NCBI RefSeq assembly: GCF_004349145.1
Contig: NZ_SMFO01000017.1
Location: 1 to 64,000, forward strand
Reading direction: 5' to 3'
Origin: Flavobacterium hiemivividum
GTDB taxonomy: Bacteria > Bacteroidota > Bacteroidia > Flavobacteriales > Flavobacteriaceae
DNA length: 64,000 nt
The notes below the pieces were generated by a model. That model had not been told where the DNA came from, did no database searches, and worked only from the letters and a program-made list of their open reading frames with translations. Of this stretch, positions 33,577 to 43,398 are shown one piece after another (positions within the stretch are counted from its first letter, which is position 1; each line of letters opens with the position of its first letter). The translations under genes were made by a program, and so were the position numbers.

Positions 33577-36324
33577 TTGAAAACTAAAACTTTAAAAATA
33601 TTTTTATTCTTTTTAATAATCACCCCATTTTATGCACAGGAATTACTTCCTTTTGTAGAGAATTATAATAAATCAAATTACCAAGGTGATAATCAAACTT
33701 GGAATGTTACCCAAGGTAATGATGATGCTATGTATTTTGCAAATCATCACTATTTACTGCGTTATGACGGAGTAAAATGGGAGAAAAACATGTTACCAAA
33801 TAAAACCATTATACGATCGATCTATGCTGTAGATGACAAGATTTATTCAGGTTCCTACAAAGAATTTGGATATTGGATGCGCAAAAACGGAAAGATGAAT
33901 TATGTGTCAATATCGGAGGGAAAATCTGTTTTTGACGATCAGGAGAACGAAGAAATTTGGAAGATTTTTGAATTTAATAACGCTATTTATTTTCAATCTT
34001 TTAATTCTATCTACAAGTACGATGGAGAGCGTGTCACAAAGATAAAAATACCATTTCTCATTTCTTATTGCTATGTAATCGGCAACCAAATTTTAATTGC
34101 TTCCGTTAGCAATGGCTTGTATAAAATGGTAAATTCTCGTTTCGAAAAAGTAAAAGGCTGGGATGTTTTAGAAAATAATGTTATCCATGGTATCGAGAAG
34201 TTCCAAAACAAAATCTATTTTTTTACTAAAAAAAATGGAATTTTTGTCGAAGAAAATGGAGTTTTAACTCCCTGGAAAAACCCGCTAAATGAGACTTTAA
34301 AAACCGCAAATATAAATGTTGCTCATTTTCTAAAAGGCAACAAATTAGCGGTAGGAACAAGTAGTAAGGGTATTTATATTTTCAATTTTGAAAGTGATTC
34401 CTATATAAATATTGACCGTGAAAATGTACTGATGAATAATTCTATTTTAAGCATTGGCTTAGACAAAGAGAATGATTTATGGCTTGGCTTAGATAATGGA
34501 ATTGCACATATAGAGATTAATTCACCAACTGCTATTTTTTATGATAGTAGTGGCACTTTAGGTTCTGTTTATTCAGTTGTTAAAAGTAACGATGGTTACT
34601 TGATGGCATCTAATCATGGTGTTTTTAAATATGAAAATAGAGGGTTTTCTCTAATTCCAAATTCAGAGGGGCAAGCTTGGAATATCAAAAAGATAAATAA
34701 CAAGTTCATTATCGGCCATAATGAAGGAACCTTTGTTTATGAAAACAGTCTTTTTTCGAAATTAAATAGTATAAATGGAGGTTGGAGTTTAGTTAAAAGT
34801 AATGTTAACGACTCCTATCTACAGACAAGTTACAGTGGTATTTCTATATACAATAACTTAGATGACCTTTCTCAGAAAATTGATGTTAAAGGGATTCTAA
34901 AGCCTATAAAATATGCTGCTCAAAATAAAAAAAACGAAATATGGGCTGCTGATAATTATAGAGGGCTGTATAGAATAACTTACAATGATGTCTATGAAAC
35001 GATGGAGGTGGAGAATATTACACAAAAAAGTAAAAAGAAGGCGAATGACTTTGGAGTGAAAATATTTGAATTTAGAAATGAAATTCTTTTCTTGATTCAC
35101 AAAACGTGGTATACTTATAATTCAATTTCAAATCAGCTAGTGGAAAACGAATTATTTAATTCAAATTTTGCAAATACTTCTGATATTGTAAAAATAGACG
35201 AAGATCATTTTATAATACTAAAGGAGGGATTATTATATCAGGTCTATGTTAAAGGGAATAATTTTGTTCGAAATTTAATTCAAGAAAAATACTATAAAGG
35301 TAAAATCATCAATGATTATCTAAAAGTATTTAAAAGTGGTGATAGCTATTTGCTGAATTTAGATGATGGTTTTATTTCACTTCAATTGAAGAATGATTTG
35401 ATTATAAATCCCAAAATTAAAATTGAAGTTTATAATAATGATGCATTAGTTGGTAATAATAGCACCATCAAATATAATTCAGAATTAAAGATACATGTAA
35501 CTTCAGGAATTTATGGGTCAAGTAAACCAAGCCTATTTTATAAGATAAATAAGTCCGAGGACTATTCTCTAGTGAATGGAGGAGTAGTCGTTTTGAATAA
35601 TTTAGAGAGTGGAAATTACGTGTTGACGATATACAGTCATGATGGAATGAATTATAACGAAGTCTCAAGTTTTGAGTTTTATATCGCGAATCCATGGTAT
35701 ATCTCTTTTTGGATGATTGTACTATATATGGTCGTAATAGGAACCATTTTATTTGTGTATTATAGATGGAATAAAATGCGTTACATTCAAAAGCTAAAAT
35801 TACAGGAAGAGGAATTGAAACACCAAAAGGAAATTCTGGAAATGGAATTGAAAGCGGAGAATGAATTGAATAGTCAAGAATATGAAAAGCACATTTTAGA
35901 ATTAGAACTGCAAACAAAATCATCAGAGGTAACTGGGAAATCACTTTCAATTGCGAAGCAAAGTGAAATGATTGAAAGCATCCAAGGTATCTTAGATTCA
36001 GCAACAGATTTAAACAAACTGAAGAGTGAGATTAGTAAGACTATTAAAATAAATGCGGTCAATAAACACGAATGGGAAACATTTGAAACGAATTTGAATC
36101 AAATTCACAATGAATTTGTAATTGCGTTATCTAAAAGATTTCCAAACCTTACTCAGAAGGATATTAAGTTATGTATTTATTTAAAAATGAATCTTTCTTC
36201 GAAAGAAATCGCTCCAATGATGAATATTTCTTTTAGGGGAGTTGAATTACATCGTTATCGATTGCGAAAGAAATTACAGCTCGTACAAGATGACAACCTA
36301 TCTAAGTTTTTATTATCAATATAA
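33577..36324 (+). CDS. Transmembrane PUL regulator: beta-propeller, Y_Y_Y, HTH
   Basis: This 915-residue protein has a signal peptide (1-20, ending in YAQ). Periplasmic beta-propeller repeats occupy about 25-620 (for example NDLWLGLDNGIAHIEIN, KKNEIWAADNYRGLYRI) and a Y_Y_Y-type domain about 630-705. One transmembrane helix lies near 715-738 (WYISFWMIVLYMVVIG), then a Glu/Lys-rich coiled coil, then a LuxR-type helix-turn-helix at about 850-910 (LTQKDIKLCIYLKMNLSSKEIA). It has the sensor half of a hybrid two-component system but no kinase, so ligand binding should control DNA binding directly from the membrane. The start is TTG; no ATG precedes it in frame, and the signal peptide begins there. 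The SusC operon follows and is its presumed target. Confidence 0.85.
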   Translation: MKTKTLKIFLFFLIITPFYAQELLPFVENYNKSNYQGDNQTWNVTQGNDDAMYFANHHYLLRYDGVKWEKNMLPNKTIIRSIYAVDDKIYSGSYKEFGYWMRKNGKMNYVSISEGKSVFDDQENEEIWKIFEFNNAIYFQSFNSIYKYDGERVTKIKIPFLISYCYVIGNQILIASVSNGLYKMVNSRFEKVKGWDVLENNVIHGIEKFQNKIYFFTKKNGIFVEENGVLTPWKNPLNETLKTANINVAHFLKGNKLAVGTSSKGIYIFNFESDSYINIDRENVLMNNSILSIGLDKENDLWLGLDNGIAHIEINSPTAIFYDSSGTLGSVYSVVKSNDGYLMASNHGVFKYENRGFSLIPNSEGQAWNIKKINNKFIIGHNEGTFVYENSLFSKLNSINGGWSLVKSNVNDSYLQTSYSGISIYNNLDDLSQKIDVKGILKPIKYAAQNKKNEIWAADNYRGLYRITYNDVYETMEVENITQKSKKKANDFGVKIFEFRNEILFLIHKTWYTYNSISNQLVENELFNSNFANTSDIVKIDEDHFIILKEGLLYQVYVKGNNFVRNLIQEKYYKGKIINDYLKVFKSGDSYLLNLDDGFISLQLKNDLIINPKIKIEVYNNDALVGNNSTIKYNSELKIHVTSGIYGSSKPSLFYKINKSEDYSLVNGGVVVLNNLESGNYVLTIYSHDGMNYNEVSSFEFYIANPWYISFWMIVLYMVVIGTILFVYYRWNKMRYIQKLKLQEEELKHQKEILEMELKAENELNSQEYEKHILELELQTKSSEVTGKSLSIAKQSEMIESIQGILDSATDLNKLKSEISKTIKINAVNKHEWETFETNLNQIHNEFVIALSKRFPNLTQKDIKLCIYLKMNLSSKEIAPMMNISFRGVELHRYRLRKKLQLVQDDNLSKFLLSI

Positions 36325-36389
36325 AAACCCATTATTTTTTACATTTTATATTTTTTTTAAGGTATTTCGTAACAGAATTGTAACACATC

Positions 36390-36418
36390 ATTACTACATC
36401 ATTGAGATGTAAAGTAAT
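36390..36418. promoter_or_regulatory. Inverted repeat, candidate operator of the SusC operon
   Basis: ATTACTACATC, a 5-bp centre, and GATGTAaaGTAAT form a near-perfect inverted repeat about 150 bp upstream of susC. Related words recur downstream: GATGTAGTTATGTAGTAAT at 36478-36496 and TTGTAGTTATC at about 36518-36528. They are good candidates for the binding site of the HTH regulator encoded just upstream. Confidence 0.5.
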
Positions 36419-36565
36419 CACTCAACACGCTTGAAACCCCCTAAAATCATTGAATTACAGTATTTTTTTGTTAGCTTGATGTAGTTATGTAGTAATTCAA
36501 ATAGGATTGCTATAACGTTGTAGTTATCTAACTTAGCTCTACTAACATTAACAAATTATTAATAG

Positions 36566-39565
36566 ATGAGAAATTTTATTTTTAGCTTTTTAGCACTCCT
36601 TCTACTTCCGGCTTATATGTCAGGTCAAGTAATCAAGGGTAAAGTATTGGATAAAAACGGAATTGGGATACCAGGTGCAATTTTGGTTTCTCCCACTTCA
36701 AATGCTGATACTGATTTTGACGGAAATTTTAATATCAATGCGAAAGCAGGTGATTTATTAAAAGTTACCATGTTGGGTTTTGAGGCGGTTTCTATTAAGG
36801 CGACTGCTGGACCCATGAGTATAATGATGCTAGAATCGGAAGATACTGCATTAAAGGAAGTTGTTATCATTGGTTATGGTACTAGAAAGACCATTGATAA
36901 TACAGCGGCAATCACTTCTTTAAAGGCAGAAGAGATTTCTAAAACTAAAGTGTTGAATGCTTCTCAAGCGATTCAAGGTAAAGCGGCTGGTGTTCAAGTT
37001 GTTTCATCTGATTTACCTGGAAGTACGCCTTCAGTTATTATTAGAGGTTTAGGAACTGCATTAGGAGGACGTACTCCCTTATATATTGTTGATGGAATGC
37101 CTACAGAAAACATCAATAATATTAATACAAATGATATTACTTCTTATGAAATTTTGAAAGATGCATCAGCATTAGCTATTTATGGTACTAGAGCTGCAAA
37201 TGGTGTAATCATCATTACAACTAAAAAAGGTAAAGGAGACGGTGTCACAGTTGAACTGGAAAGCTTTGCTGGATTTAGAGATCCTTTAAAGAGAGTAAAA
37301 ATGTCGGGAAGTAATAAATATGCCTATTACTCTAATTCAGCTTTGCAAACTACAACTTTTTCTCAAGATCAACCGGTAAACACTGACTGGTTTGACGAGA
37401 TCACTAGAATTGGCTCGTATACTCAAAATAATATTTCTGTTTTTGGTTCTACAGAAAATATAAAATATTTTTTTAGTTTAGGGAACTATGAGGAAAAAGC
37501 GGTTTTGAATGGATTAGATTATAATCGAACTACTTTTAGAAATAATAATGAATATAAAATTTCTAATAAACTGACCTTAAATCAAAATTTTAGTTTCGGA
37601 ATTACTAATTCAAACCCGAAGCCTCTAAGTGCTTTTACTAGTGCTTACAAGCAATCTCCAATAGTCCCTGTTCGTTTTCCGAATGGACAATACGGAGTTT
37701 CATTTGTAGGGAATGATGGTTTTGCAGGGACAACAGGATCAAGTTTTAATAATGTTGGAAATCCAGTTGCGCAATTAGATTTCTTTAATGAAGAGCAAAA
37801 GAGCGTCATCTTACAAGGTGGATTAAAGTTAGATTATGAAATTGTAGAATCATTAAAATTCATTTCGCAATTTAATGGAGAATATTATACTTGGAAAAAT
37901 TATAATTTTGAAGATACTAGAAATATTTGGTTAGCTGCTGATCCTAGCCGAATTGAATCTCAATACAATGCTACTGCAAATGTCAATTTATTGACAAAAG
38001 GAAGAAGTCAATATTTCAATTGGAATCTAACAAACTACGTTACTTACAATGAGGTTTTTGGAGATATTCATGATGTTGAATTAACAGCAGGTATCGAGAC
38101 TTCTATCAAAGGAGCACGCGAACAATTGACAATCTCTAGAAAGAATGTAAACCCTAATTCAAATTACTGGTCGTTAAGTGGTGTAAATGAAGTAGGGAAT
38201 GTTACAAGTTATAGAGATGAAGTTTTTAATAAAACAAAGCTTGCGTCTTATTTTGGTCGTTTTCAATATAAATTGATGGACAGATACTTGCTTACTGGGA
38301 CAATAAGACGCGATGGTTCATCTAATTTTGGTAAAGATTATCGTTGGGGAACTTTTCCAGCCTTCGGAATTGGATGGGTTGTTACTAAGGAAGAATTCAT
38401 GGCAGATGTTAAAGGAATCGATTTACTTAAATTAAGAGGAGGTTGGGGTAAACTAGGAAACCAAAATGTACCTCTTAATAATCAGGCCTATTCTTCAGGC
38501 TTAAGCAGTTATTTAGGTGGTTCGATTTTGTACCAAGGAACTACAATCAACTCGCAAGTTGATCCAAGTTTATCATGGGAGATTACAGAAGAAACTTCGG
38601 CAGGTATTGATTTCGAATTGTTAAACAATAGATTAAAAGGAGCCTTTGATGTTTATGATAAAACAACAACAAACGTAATTTTAAACACTAGACCATATAT
38701 CACCTCTGGAATTAGTAATTCTTCTCCAGCACATGTGGGACAAGTATCTAATAAAGGATACGAAGTTAGTTTACGTTGGGATGATAAAATCAATGATCAT
38801 GTGAGCTATTGGGTTGGAGGAAATTTCTCTAATAACACCAATAAGTTAAAAGGCTTAAAAGACGCCACTCTTGCTCCAATAAATGGAGGAGATTTATCAA
38901 ACGGACAGTTTACAAAATTACTTGATAATACATCTATTGGAAAACCATTAGGTAGTTTTTACATGTATGAGTACGCTGGTATTGATCCAGCAAACGGTAA
39001 GATGTTATATTATACTGCAGCGGGTACGACAGTAGCTCAAGATGCATTGGACGCGAATAAAGACAAAAAGTATGCGGGTTCTATTTTGCCGTCTTCGACC
39101 TTCGGAATTACTTTAGGTGTAAACTATAAAAACTTTGATTTATCTCTTGATGGATATGGAACTTCAGGTGCAAAAGTGTACAATGGTAAAAAAGCACAAC
39201 GTTTTTCAGGAGAAAACATAGAAGAATCTGTTGCTACTAATTTCTGGACTGTAAATAACACTGCAGCTTCAAATCCAGCGCCTTTTAACCAAGTTCCAGT
39301 TGCCTCAACGTATTATTTAGAATCAGGTGATTTCTTCAGAGTAAATAATATTAGTTTAGGATATAAACTGCCATTAGCTGACAATGGATTTTTGAGTTAT
39401 TGTCGCGTGTATGTAAATGCAATAAACCCATTTATTACTCAAAAGTTCTCTGGTTTTTCTCCAGAATTAAATGGTAATGGAGACCCATATGGTAGTCAAG
39501 GTATCGAACTAGATGCCTACCCAACGCTAAGATCACTAGTTATTGGTGCTAATTTAAAATTTTAA
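36566..39565 (+). CDS. SusC-like TonB-dependent oligosaccharide transporter
   Basis: This 999-residue protein has a signal peptide (1-20). A CarboxypepD_reg-like domain follows (about 21-97, VIKGKVLDKNGIGIPGAILV), then the SusC-specific linker EVVIIGYGTRK and a plug at about 115-225 with SVIIRGLGTALGGRTPLYIVDG and ILKDASALAIYGTRAANGV. The rest is a large barrel ending in the usual aromatic strand (SLVIGANLKF). With SusD it imports glycan fragments across the outer membrane. It starts the PUL operon; susD follows 4 bp later. The sugar specificity must be inferred from the enzymes downstream. Confidence 0.95.
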   Translation: MRNFIFSFLALLLLPAYMSGQVIKGKVLDKNGIGIPGAILVSPTSNADTDFDGNFNINAKAGDLLKVTMLGFEAVSIKATAGPMSIMMLESEDTALKEVVIIGYGTRKTIDNTAAITSLKAEEISKTKVLNASQAIQGKAAGVQVVSSDLPGSTPSVIIRGLGTALGGRTPLYIVDGMPTENINNINTNDITSYEILKDASALAIYGTRAANGVIIITTKKGKGDGVTVELESFAGFRDPLKRVKMSGSNKYAYYSNSALQTTTFSQDQPVNTDWFDEITRIGSYTQNNISVFGSTENIKYFFSLGNYEEKAVLNGLDYNRTTFRNNNEYKISNKLTLNQNFSFGITNSNPKPLSAFTSAYKQSPIVPVRFPNGQYGVSFVGNDGFAGTTGSSFNNVGNPVAQLDFFNEEQKSVILQGGLKLDYEIVESLKFISQFNGEYYTWKNYNFEDTRNIWLAADPSRIESQYNATANVNLLTKGRSQYFNWNLTNYVTYNEVFGDIHDVELTAGIETSIKGAREQLTISRKNVNPNSNYWSLSGVNEVGNVTSYRDEVFNKTKLASYFGRFQYKLMDRYLLTGTIRRDGSSNFGKDYRWGTFPAFGIGWVVTKEEFMADVKGIDLLKLRGGWGKLGNQNVPLNNQAYSSGLSSYLGGSILYQGTTINSQVDPSLSWEITEETSAGIDFELLNNRLKGAFDVYDKTTTNVILNTRPYITSGISNSSPAHVGQVSNKGYEVSLRWDDKINDHVSYWVGGNFSNNTNKLKGLKDATLAPINGGDLSNGQFTKLLDNTSIGKPLGSFYMYEYAGIDPANGKMLYYTAAGTTVAQDALDANKDKKYAGSILPSSTFGITLGVNYKNFDLSLDGYGTSGAKVYNGKKAQRFSGENIEESVATNFWTVNNTAASNPAPFNQVPVASTYYLESGDFFRVNNISLGYKLPLADNGFLSYCRVYVNAINPFITQKFSGFSPELNGNGDPYGSQGIELDAYPTLRSLVIGANLKF

Positions 39566-39569
39566 TACG

Positions 39570-41024
39570 ATGAAAAAGATATATATATCACTATTTGTAC
39601 TATCCGCCTACTTTTTTTCTGGATGTTCAAACGACTATTTAGATGTAGACCAAACAGAATCTATCTCTACAAAGGATATTGCTTTATTTAACAATGACGA
39701 AGGTGCAACCACATTTGTTACTGCAATCTATAACAAGTTTTTAGATTTCAATATGAGCTCGTTTTCTTGGATTGGACTAACTAGTATTGCTTCTGATGAT
39801 GCTGATAAAGGTTCTTCTCCTGGAGATACAGGTTCAGATAAAGACCTGCTGGATGCCTTAAGCTATAATGCATCAAGCGCTTCTATTAGAGAGGTTTTTG
39901 AGGCTAATTATGAAGGAATAAACAGATGCAATCAGGCATTAAGTATTGTGCCACAATTAGACCAAGCAAATCCTGCTTTACGCTCGAGACTAATAGGCGA
40001 AGCGAAGTTTTTGAGAGCCTTCATGTATTTTACTTTATTAAAAACTTACGGTGGAGTACCTATTATAGATCATTTACCAAATCCCTCTTCTGACGAGGAT
40101 AGAATCATGCAATTGACACGTAAATCGGCTGCTGAAGTTTATAGTTTTATCGAAAAAGATTTAAGTGATGCGATTGCTGCACTACCTAATAGATCTGAAT
40201 ATGCTTCTGCAGAAAAGGGTAGAGCGTCAAAAGGAGCTGCCTATGCATTATTAGCAAAAGTAAATTTGTACCAAAAGAATTGGCAAAAAGTAGTGGATAA
40301 CGCTGATCTAGTTACAGGTTATTCAATCGTTCCTAACTATGCCTCTATGTTTAGATTAGTTGGAGAGAATGATGCTGAATCAATTTTTGAGATTCATGGT
40401 ACAGGTTCAGTCCCAGCTAAAGGAATTGCAGGATATTCAAACACTCAAGGTGCTCGTGGTGCCGGCGGATGGGGTTGGGGTTTTAATACTCCTTCTGAGA
40501 GTTTAGTTAATGCTTATGAGCCAGGTGATGTTAGAAAAAACGCAACTATTATTTTTGCGGGAACAACTTTATATGATGGTAGAGTAGTGCCAACAACCGT
40601 TGAAAACTCTCGTTACAATTATAAAGCATATTCTTCTGCATTTACCGATGCGTGGGAAACGGATGCTAATATCAAATACTTGAGATACGCCGAAGTTTTG
40701 CTAATGAAGGCTGAAGCATTAAATGAATTAGATCAAACTCCAGCGGCTATTCTTTTGTTAAATGAAATTAGAAATAGAGCGGCATTAGGAAACACCGCTG
40801 CAGTTACTAAAGCAGATGTACGTATTGCTATCTGGAAAGAGAGAAGAGTAGAAATGGCCTTTGAGCACGATCGCTTTTTTGACTTGGTAAGAACTGGACA
40901 AGCTGTTGTAGCTTTTGCAATTCACGGAAAAACATTTGTCGCTGGAAAACATGAATTATTTCCATTACCACAGGCTTTCATTAATCAGTCAAATGGATTG
41001 TCAACACAAAATCCAGGTTATTAA
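39570..41024 (+). CDS. SusD/RagB-like glycan-binding lipoprotein
   Basis: This 484-residue lipoprotein has its lipobox at FFSGC (Cys19), so it is anchored on the cell surface, where it lids the SusC barrel. The typical SusD sequence order is present: NDYLDVDQTESIS, NYEGINRCNQAL, RLIGEAKFLRAFMYFTLLKTYGGVPI, the TPR region, and the C-terminal LRYAEVLLMKAEALNEL, ERRVEMAFEHDRFFDLVRTG and FPLPQAFINQSNGL. Length is usual for the family. It is translated directly after susC. Confidence 0.95.
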   Translation: MKKIYISLFVLSAYFFSGCSNDYLDVDQTESISTKDIALFNNDEGATTFVTAIYNKFLDFNMSSFSWIGLTSIASDDADKGSSPGDTGSDKDLLDALSYNASSASIREVFEANYEGINRCNQALSIVPQLDQANPALRSRLIGEAKFLRAFMYFTLLKTYGGVPIIDHLPNPSSDEDRIMQLTRKSAAEVYSFIEKDLSDAIAALPNRSEYASAEKGRASKGAAYALLAKVNLYQKNWQKVVDNADLVTGYSIVPNYASMFRLVGENDAESIFEIHGTGSVPAKGIAGYSNTQGARGAGGWGWGFNTPSESLVNAYEPGDVRKNATIIFAGTTLYDGRVVPTTVENSRYNYKAYSSAFTDAWETDANIKYLRYAEVLLMKAEALNELDQTPAAILLLNEIRNRAALGNTAAVTKADVRIAIWKERRVEMAFEHDRFFDLVRTGQAVVAFAIHGKTFVAGKHELFPLPQAFINQSNGLSTQNPGY

Positions 41025-41041
41025 TTTTAAAAACAGTAAAA

Positions 41042-41944
41042 ATGAAAAAAAATAAATATATATACCTTTTTACTTCTGTTCTTGTTTCACAGTTTTTTAT
41101 TAGCTGTAACGAGGACAGTATAGACAGAGTAAACAGCGCGATTCCTTATGAATCAATTGGTGGATATGATAACTCAGATGAGATCGCAGCTTCAAATTTA
41201 ATTACTAAGGTAAGTTTTGAAAATAATATCACAGATTCGAAAAACGGAATAACTGATGGAACAGGAACGGCTGTGAGCTATGCACCCGGTATTAAAGGAC
41301 AAGCTTATAAAGGATCTTCTAGTTCGTTTATTGCTTACAGTACTGTAGCAAGTTCTTTGGTAAGTCTAAAAAACATTACCGTTTCTATGTGGATTAACAC
41401 AACTCCACATACTGGTGGCGCACAGTCGTTATTTATGTTACCAAAGACGACTGATTTTTGGGGTAACATTTTTACAATGGTTGAAGGAACGGGGCCAGCA
41501 AATACTATGTTGATGAAAAATCATATTCAAAAAGATGTAACACCTAGTATTCCATGGTCAGGCCAATTTATAGAGCATGGCGGGTCAAACCTTTTGCCAA
41601 ATATGTTTGGATCTTGGAAACATGTTGTTTGGATGTATAATGGTGCTAATTCGACTTATAGCATGTTCATCGATGGAAAAAAACTTGATTTACCAGCTTC
41701 AATAGCGAAGCGCTATGCTAGCGATCCTCAAACTGGAGGTGTTGGTTATGGCGACTTGGCAAATTCAAATGTTTCAAAATTTATAATTGGAGGCTTTCAA
41801 CAACATTTGGGTGCTCCATGGAGTGCTCCTGATGGATGGATGCTTAACTATACCGGATTAATGGACGAGTTTAGAATTTATAATGCTGCACTTACTGATA
41901 ATGAAGTAGTGGCCTTGTATAAGTTGGAAAGGGACAATAGATAA
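41042..41944 (+). CDS. LamG-domain surface lipoprotein (probable glycan-binding protein)
   Basis: This 300-residue lipoprotein (lipobox FISC, Cys22) carries one laminin-G/concanavalin-like domain at about residues 50-298. It is recognised by LITKVSFENNITDSKNG, the start typical of this fold, by ITVSMWINTT near 117, and by the end phrase GLMDEFRIYNAALTDNEVVALYK. Such proteins follow susD in many PULs and bind the polysaccharide at the surface. No glycosidase catalytic site is evident, so binding is the likely role. It lies 17 bp after susD. Confidence 0.85.
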   Translation: MKKNKYIYLFTSVLVSQFFISCNEDSIDRVNSAIPYESIGGYDNSDEIAASNLITKVSFENNITDSKNGITDGTGTAVSYAPGIKGQAYKGSSSSFIAYSTVASSLVSLKNITVSMWINTTPHTGGAQSLFMLPKTTDFWGNIFTMVEGTGPANTMLMKNHIQKDVTPSIPWSGQFIEHGGSNLLPNMFGSWKHVVWMYNGANSTYSMFIDGKKLDLPASIAKRYASDPQTGGVGYGDLANSNVSKFIIGGFQQHLGAPWSAPDGWMLNYTGLMDEFRIYNAALTDNEVVALYKLERDNR

Positions 41945-42006
41945 AAGTTGTAAGAGCTAGTTTAAGAAAACTAGCTCTTAAATAATAATTATAAAAGTAT
42001 TTGAAA

Positions 42007-43395
42007 ATGAAAGTTTATATATGTTTAGTTTTAATAAGCCTTTTTAACTCCTGTTCTAACTCATCTCCAGATGTTAAAGAACCAAGTGGAGGTACACCCT
42101 TACCTACTACGCCAGGTACAACAGCCCCTCCATTAACTGACATTGAAGCATTAGACCAGGTACAAAAAGATGTGCTAAAGTATTTCTGGGAGTATGCTGA
42201 AACCAACTCAAAGTTAGCAAGAGAACGCTATTACACTAACGATCCTGGTTTTGAAGCTAATATTGTTACAACAGGTGGATCTGGTTTTGGATTAATGACC
42301 ATTATTGCAGGTGTTGATAGAGGTTTTGTTCCCAGAGCAGAAGCCGTTTCTCGCTTGACAACAGCTATGAATTTCCTAGAGAAAGCAGAGCGTTTTCATG
42401 GTGCGTGGCCACATTGGATCAACGGAAATGACGGTAAAGTAATCCCTTTTGGTACAAAAGATAATGGTGGAGATCTCGTAGAAACAGCATTTCTTTGTCA
42501 GGGATTGTTGACGGTTAGAGAATATTTTAAAGATGGAAATACCGCTGAAAAAGCATTAGCCGCTAAGGCAGACGAACTTTGGAAAGGTGTTGAATGGGAT
42601 TGGTATACTAAAGGAGAAGATGCTTTATATTGGCACTGGAGTCCAAATTACGGTTGGGAAATGAATTTCAAAATTCAAGGATATGATGAATGTCTAATTA
42701 CCTATGTGATGGCAGTGTCATCTCCTACTCATCCTATACCAGTAGCGGCTTACCACAAAGCGTGGGCAAGAAGTGGAGCAATTAAAAGTGGAGCCTCCCA
42801 ATATGGTATTCCCGTTGTAGTAAACCATAATGGAGCTAATGGAACGGTAGGACCAATGTTTTGGTCTCAATATTCCTATTTAGGTTTAGATCCTTCTAAT
42901 TTAAAAGATCAATATGCTGATTATTGGGCATTAACCCAAAATCATGCTAAAATCATGAATCAATATTCGATTGCTAATCCAAAGCAATGGAAAGGGTATT
43001 CTGATAAGGTATGGGGTTTAACGGCTAGTTATACTAGAAATAATGATGGAACTACAGGTTACTCAGCACATCAACCTAATAATGACGTGGGAGTCATTAC
43101 GCCAACGGCTGCTTTATCATCATTTCCATATACACCCGTTGAATCTATGAAATTTCTACATTATTTATATGATGAAAAAAAATCGGAATATGTAGGAATA
43201 GCAGGACCCTATGATGCTTTCTCACCCCATTACAATTGGGTAACTCAGAGGTATTTAGCTATTGATCAAGGTACGATTGTCCCAATGATTGAAAATTATA
43301 GAACCGGTTTACTATGGAAACTATTTATGAATGCACCAGAGGTAAAGCCAGGTTTAGTGAAAATGGGCTTTCAGTCTGCGAAATATAATTTTTAA
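42007..43395 (+). CDS. Glucoamylase-like glycoside hydrolase, GH144 type (probable endo-beta-1,2-glucanase)
   Basis: About 462 residues from ATG 42007; a TTG two codons upstream is possible. It is a lipoprotein (SLFNSC, Cys16) with a Thr/Pro-rich tether. The (alpha/alpha)6-barrel family shows as VLKYFWEYAETNSKLARERY, GGSGFGLMTIIAGVDRGF, FHGAWPHWINGNDGK, GGDLVETAFLCQGLL and NYGWEMNFKIQGYDECLITY. These fit the family annotated as glucoamylase-like (GH144 in CAZy). As I recall, its characterised members from Chitinophaga and relatives cut beta-1,2-glucan to sophorooligosaccharides. It lies in an operon between the LamG lipoprotein and an esterase. Confidence 0.8.
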   Translation: MKVYICLVLISLFNSCSNSSPDVKEPSGGTPLPTTPGTTAPPLTDIEALDQVQKDVLKYFWEYAETNSKLARERYYTNDPGFEANIVTTGGSGFGLMTIIAGVDRGFVPRAEAVSRLTTAMNFLEKAERFHGAWPHWINGNDGKVIPFGTKDNGGDLVETAFLCQGLLTVREYFKDGNTAEKALAAKADELWKGVEWDWYTKGEDALYWHWSPNYGWEMNFKIQGYDECLITYVMAVSSPTHPIPVAAYHKAWARSGAIKSGASQYGIPVVVNHNGANGTVGPMFWSQYSYLGLDPSNLKDQYADYWALTQNHAKIMNQYSIANPKQWKGYSDKVWGLTASYTRNNDGTTGYSAHQPNNDVGVITPTAALSSFPYTPVESMKFLHYLYDEKKSEYVGIAGPYDAFSPHYNWVTQRYLAIDQGTIVPMIENYRTGLLWKLFMNAPEVKPGLVKMGFQSAKYNF

Positions 43396-43398
43396 GAG

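Noticed and set aside
35468..36004. Minus-strand frame of 178 codons inside the PUL regulator gene
   Set aside because: Antisense shadow of the Y_Y_Y, TM and coiled-coil coding part; composition unlike a real protein.
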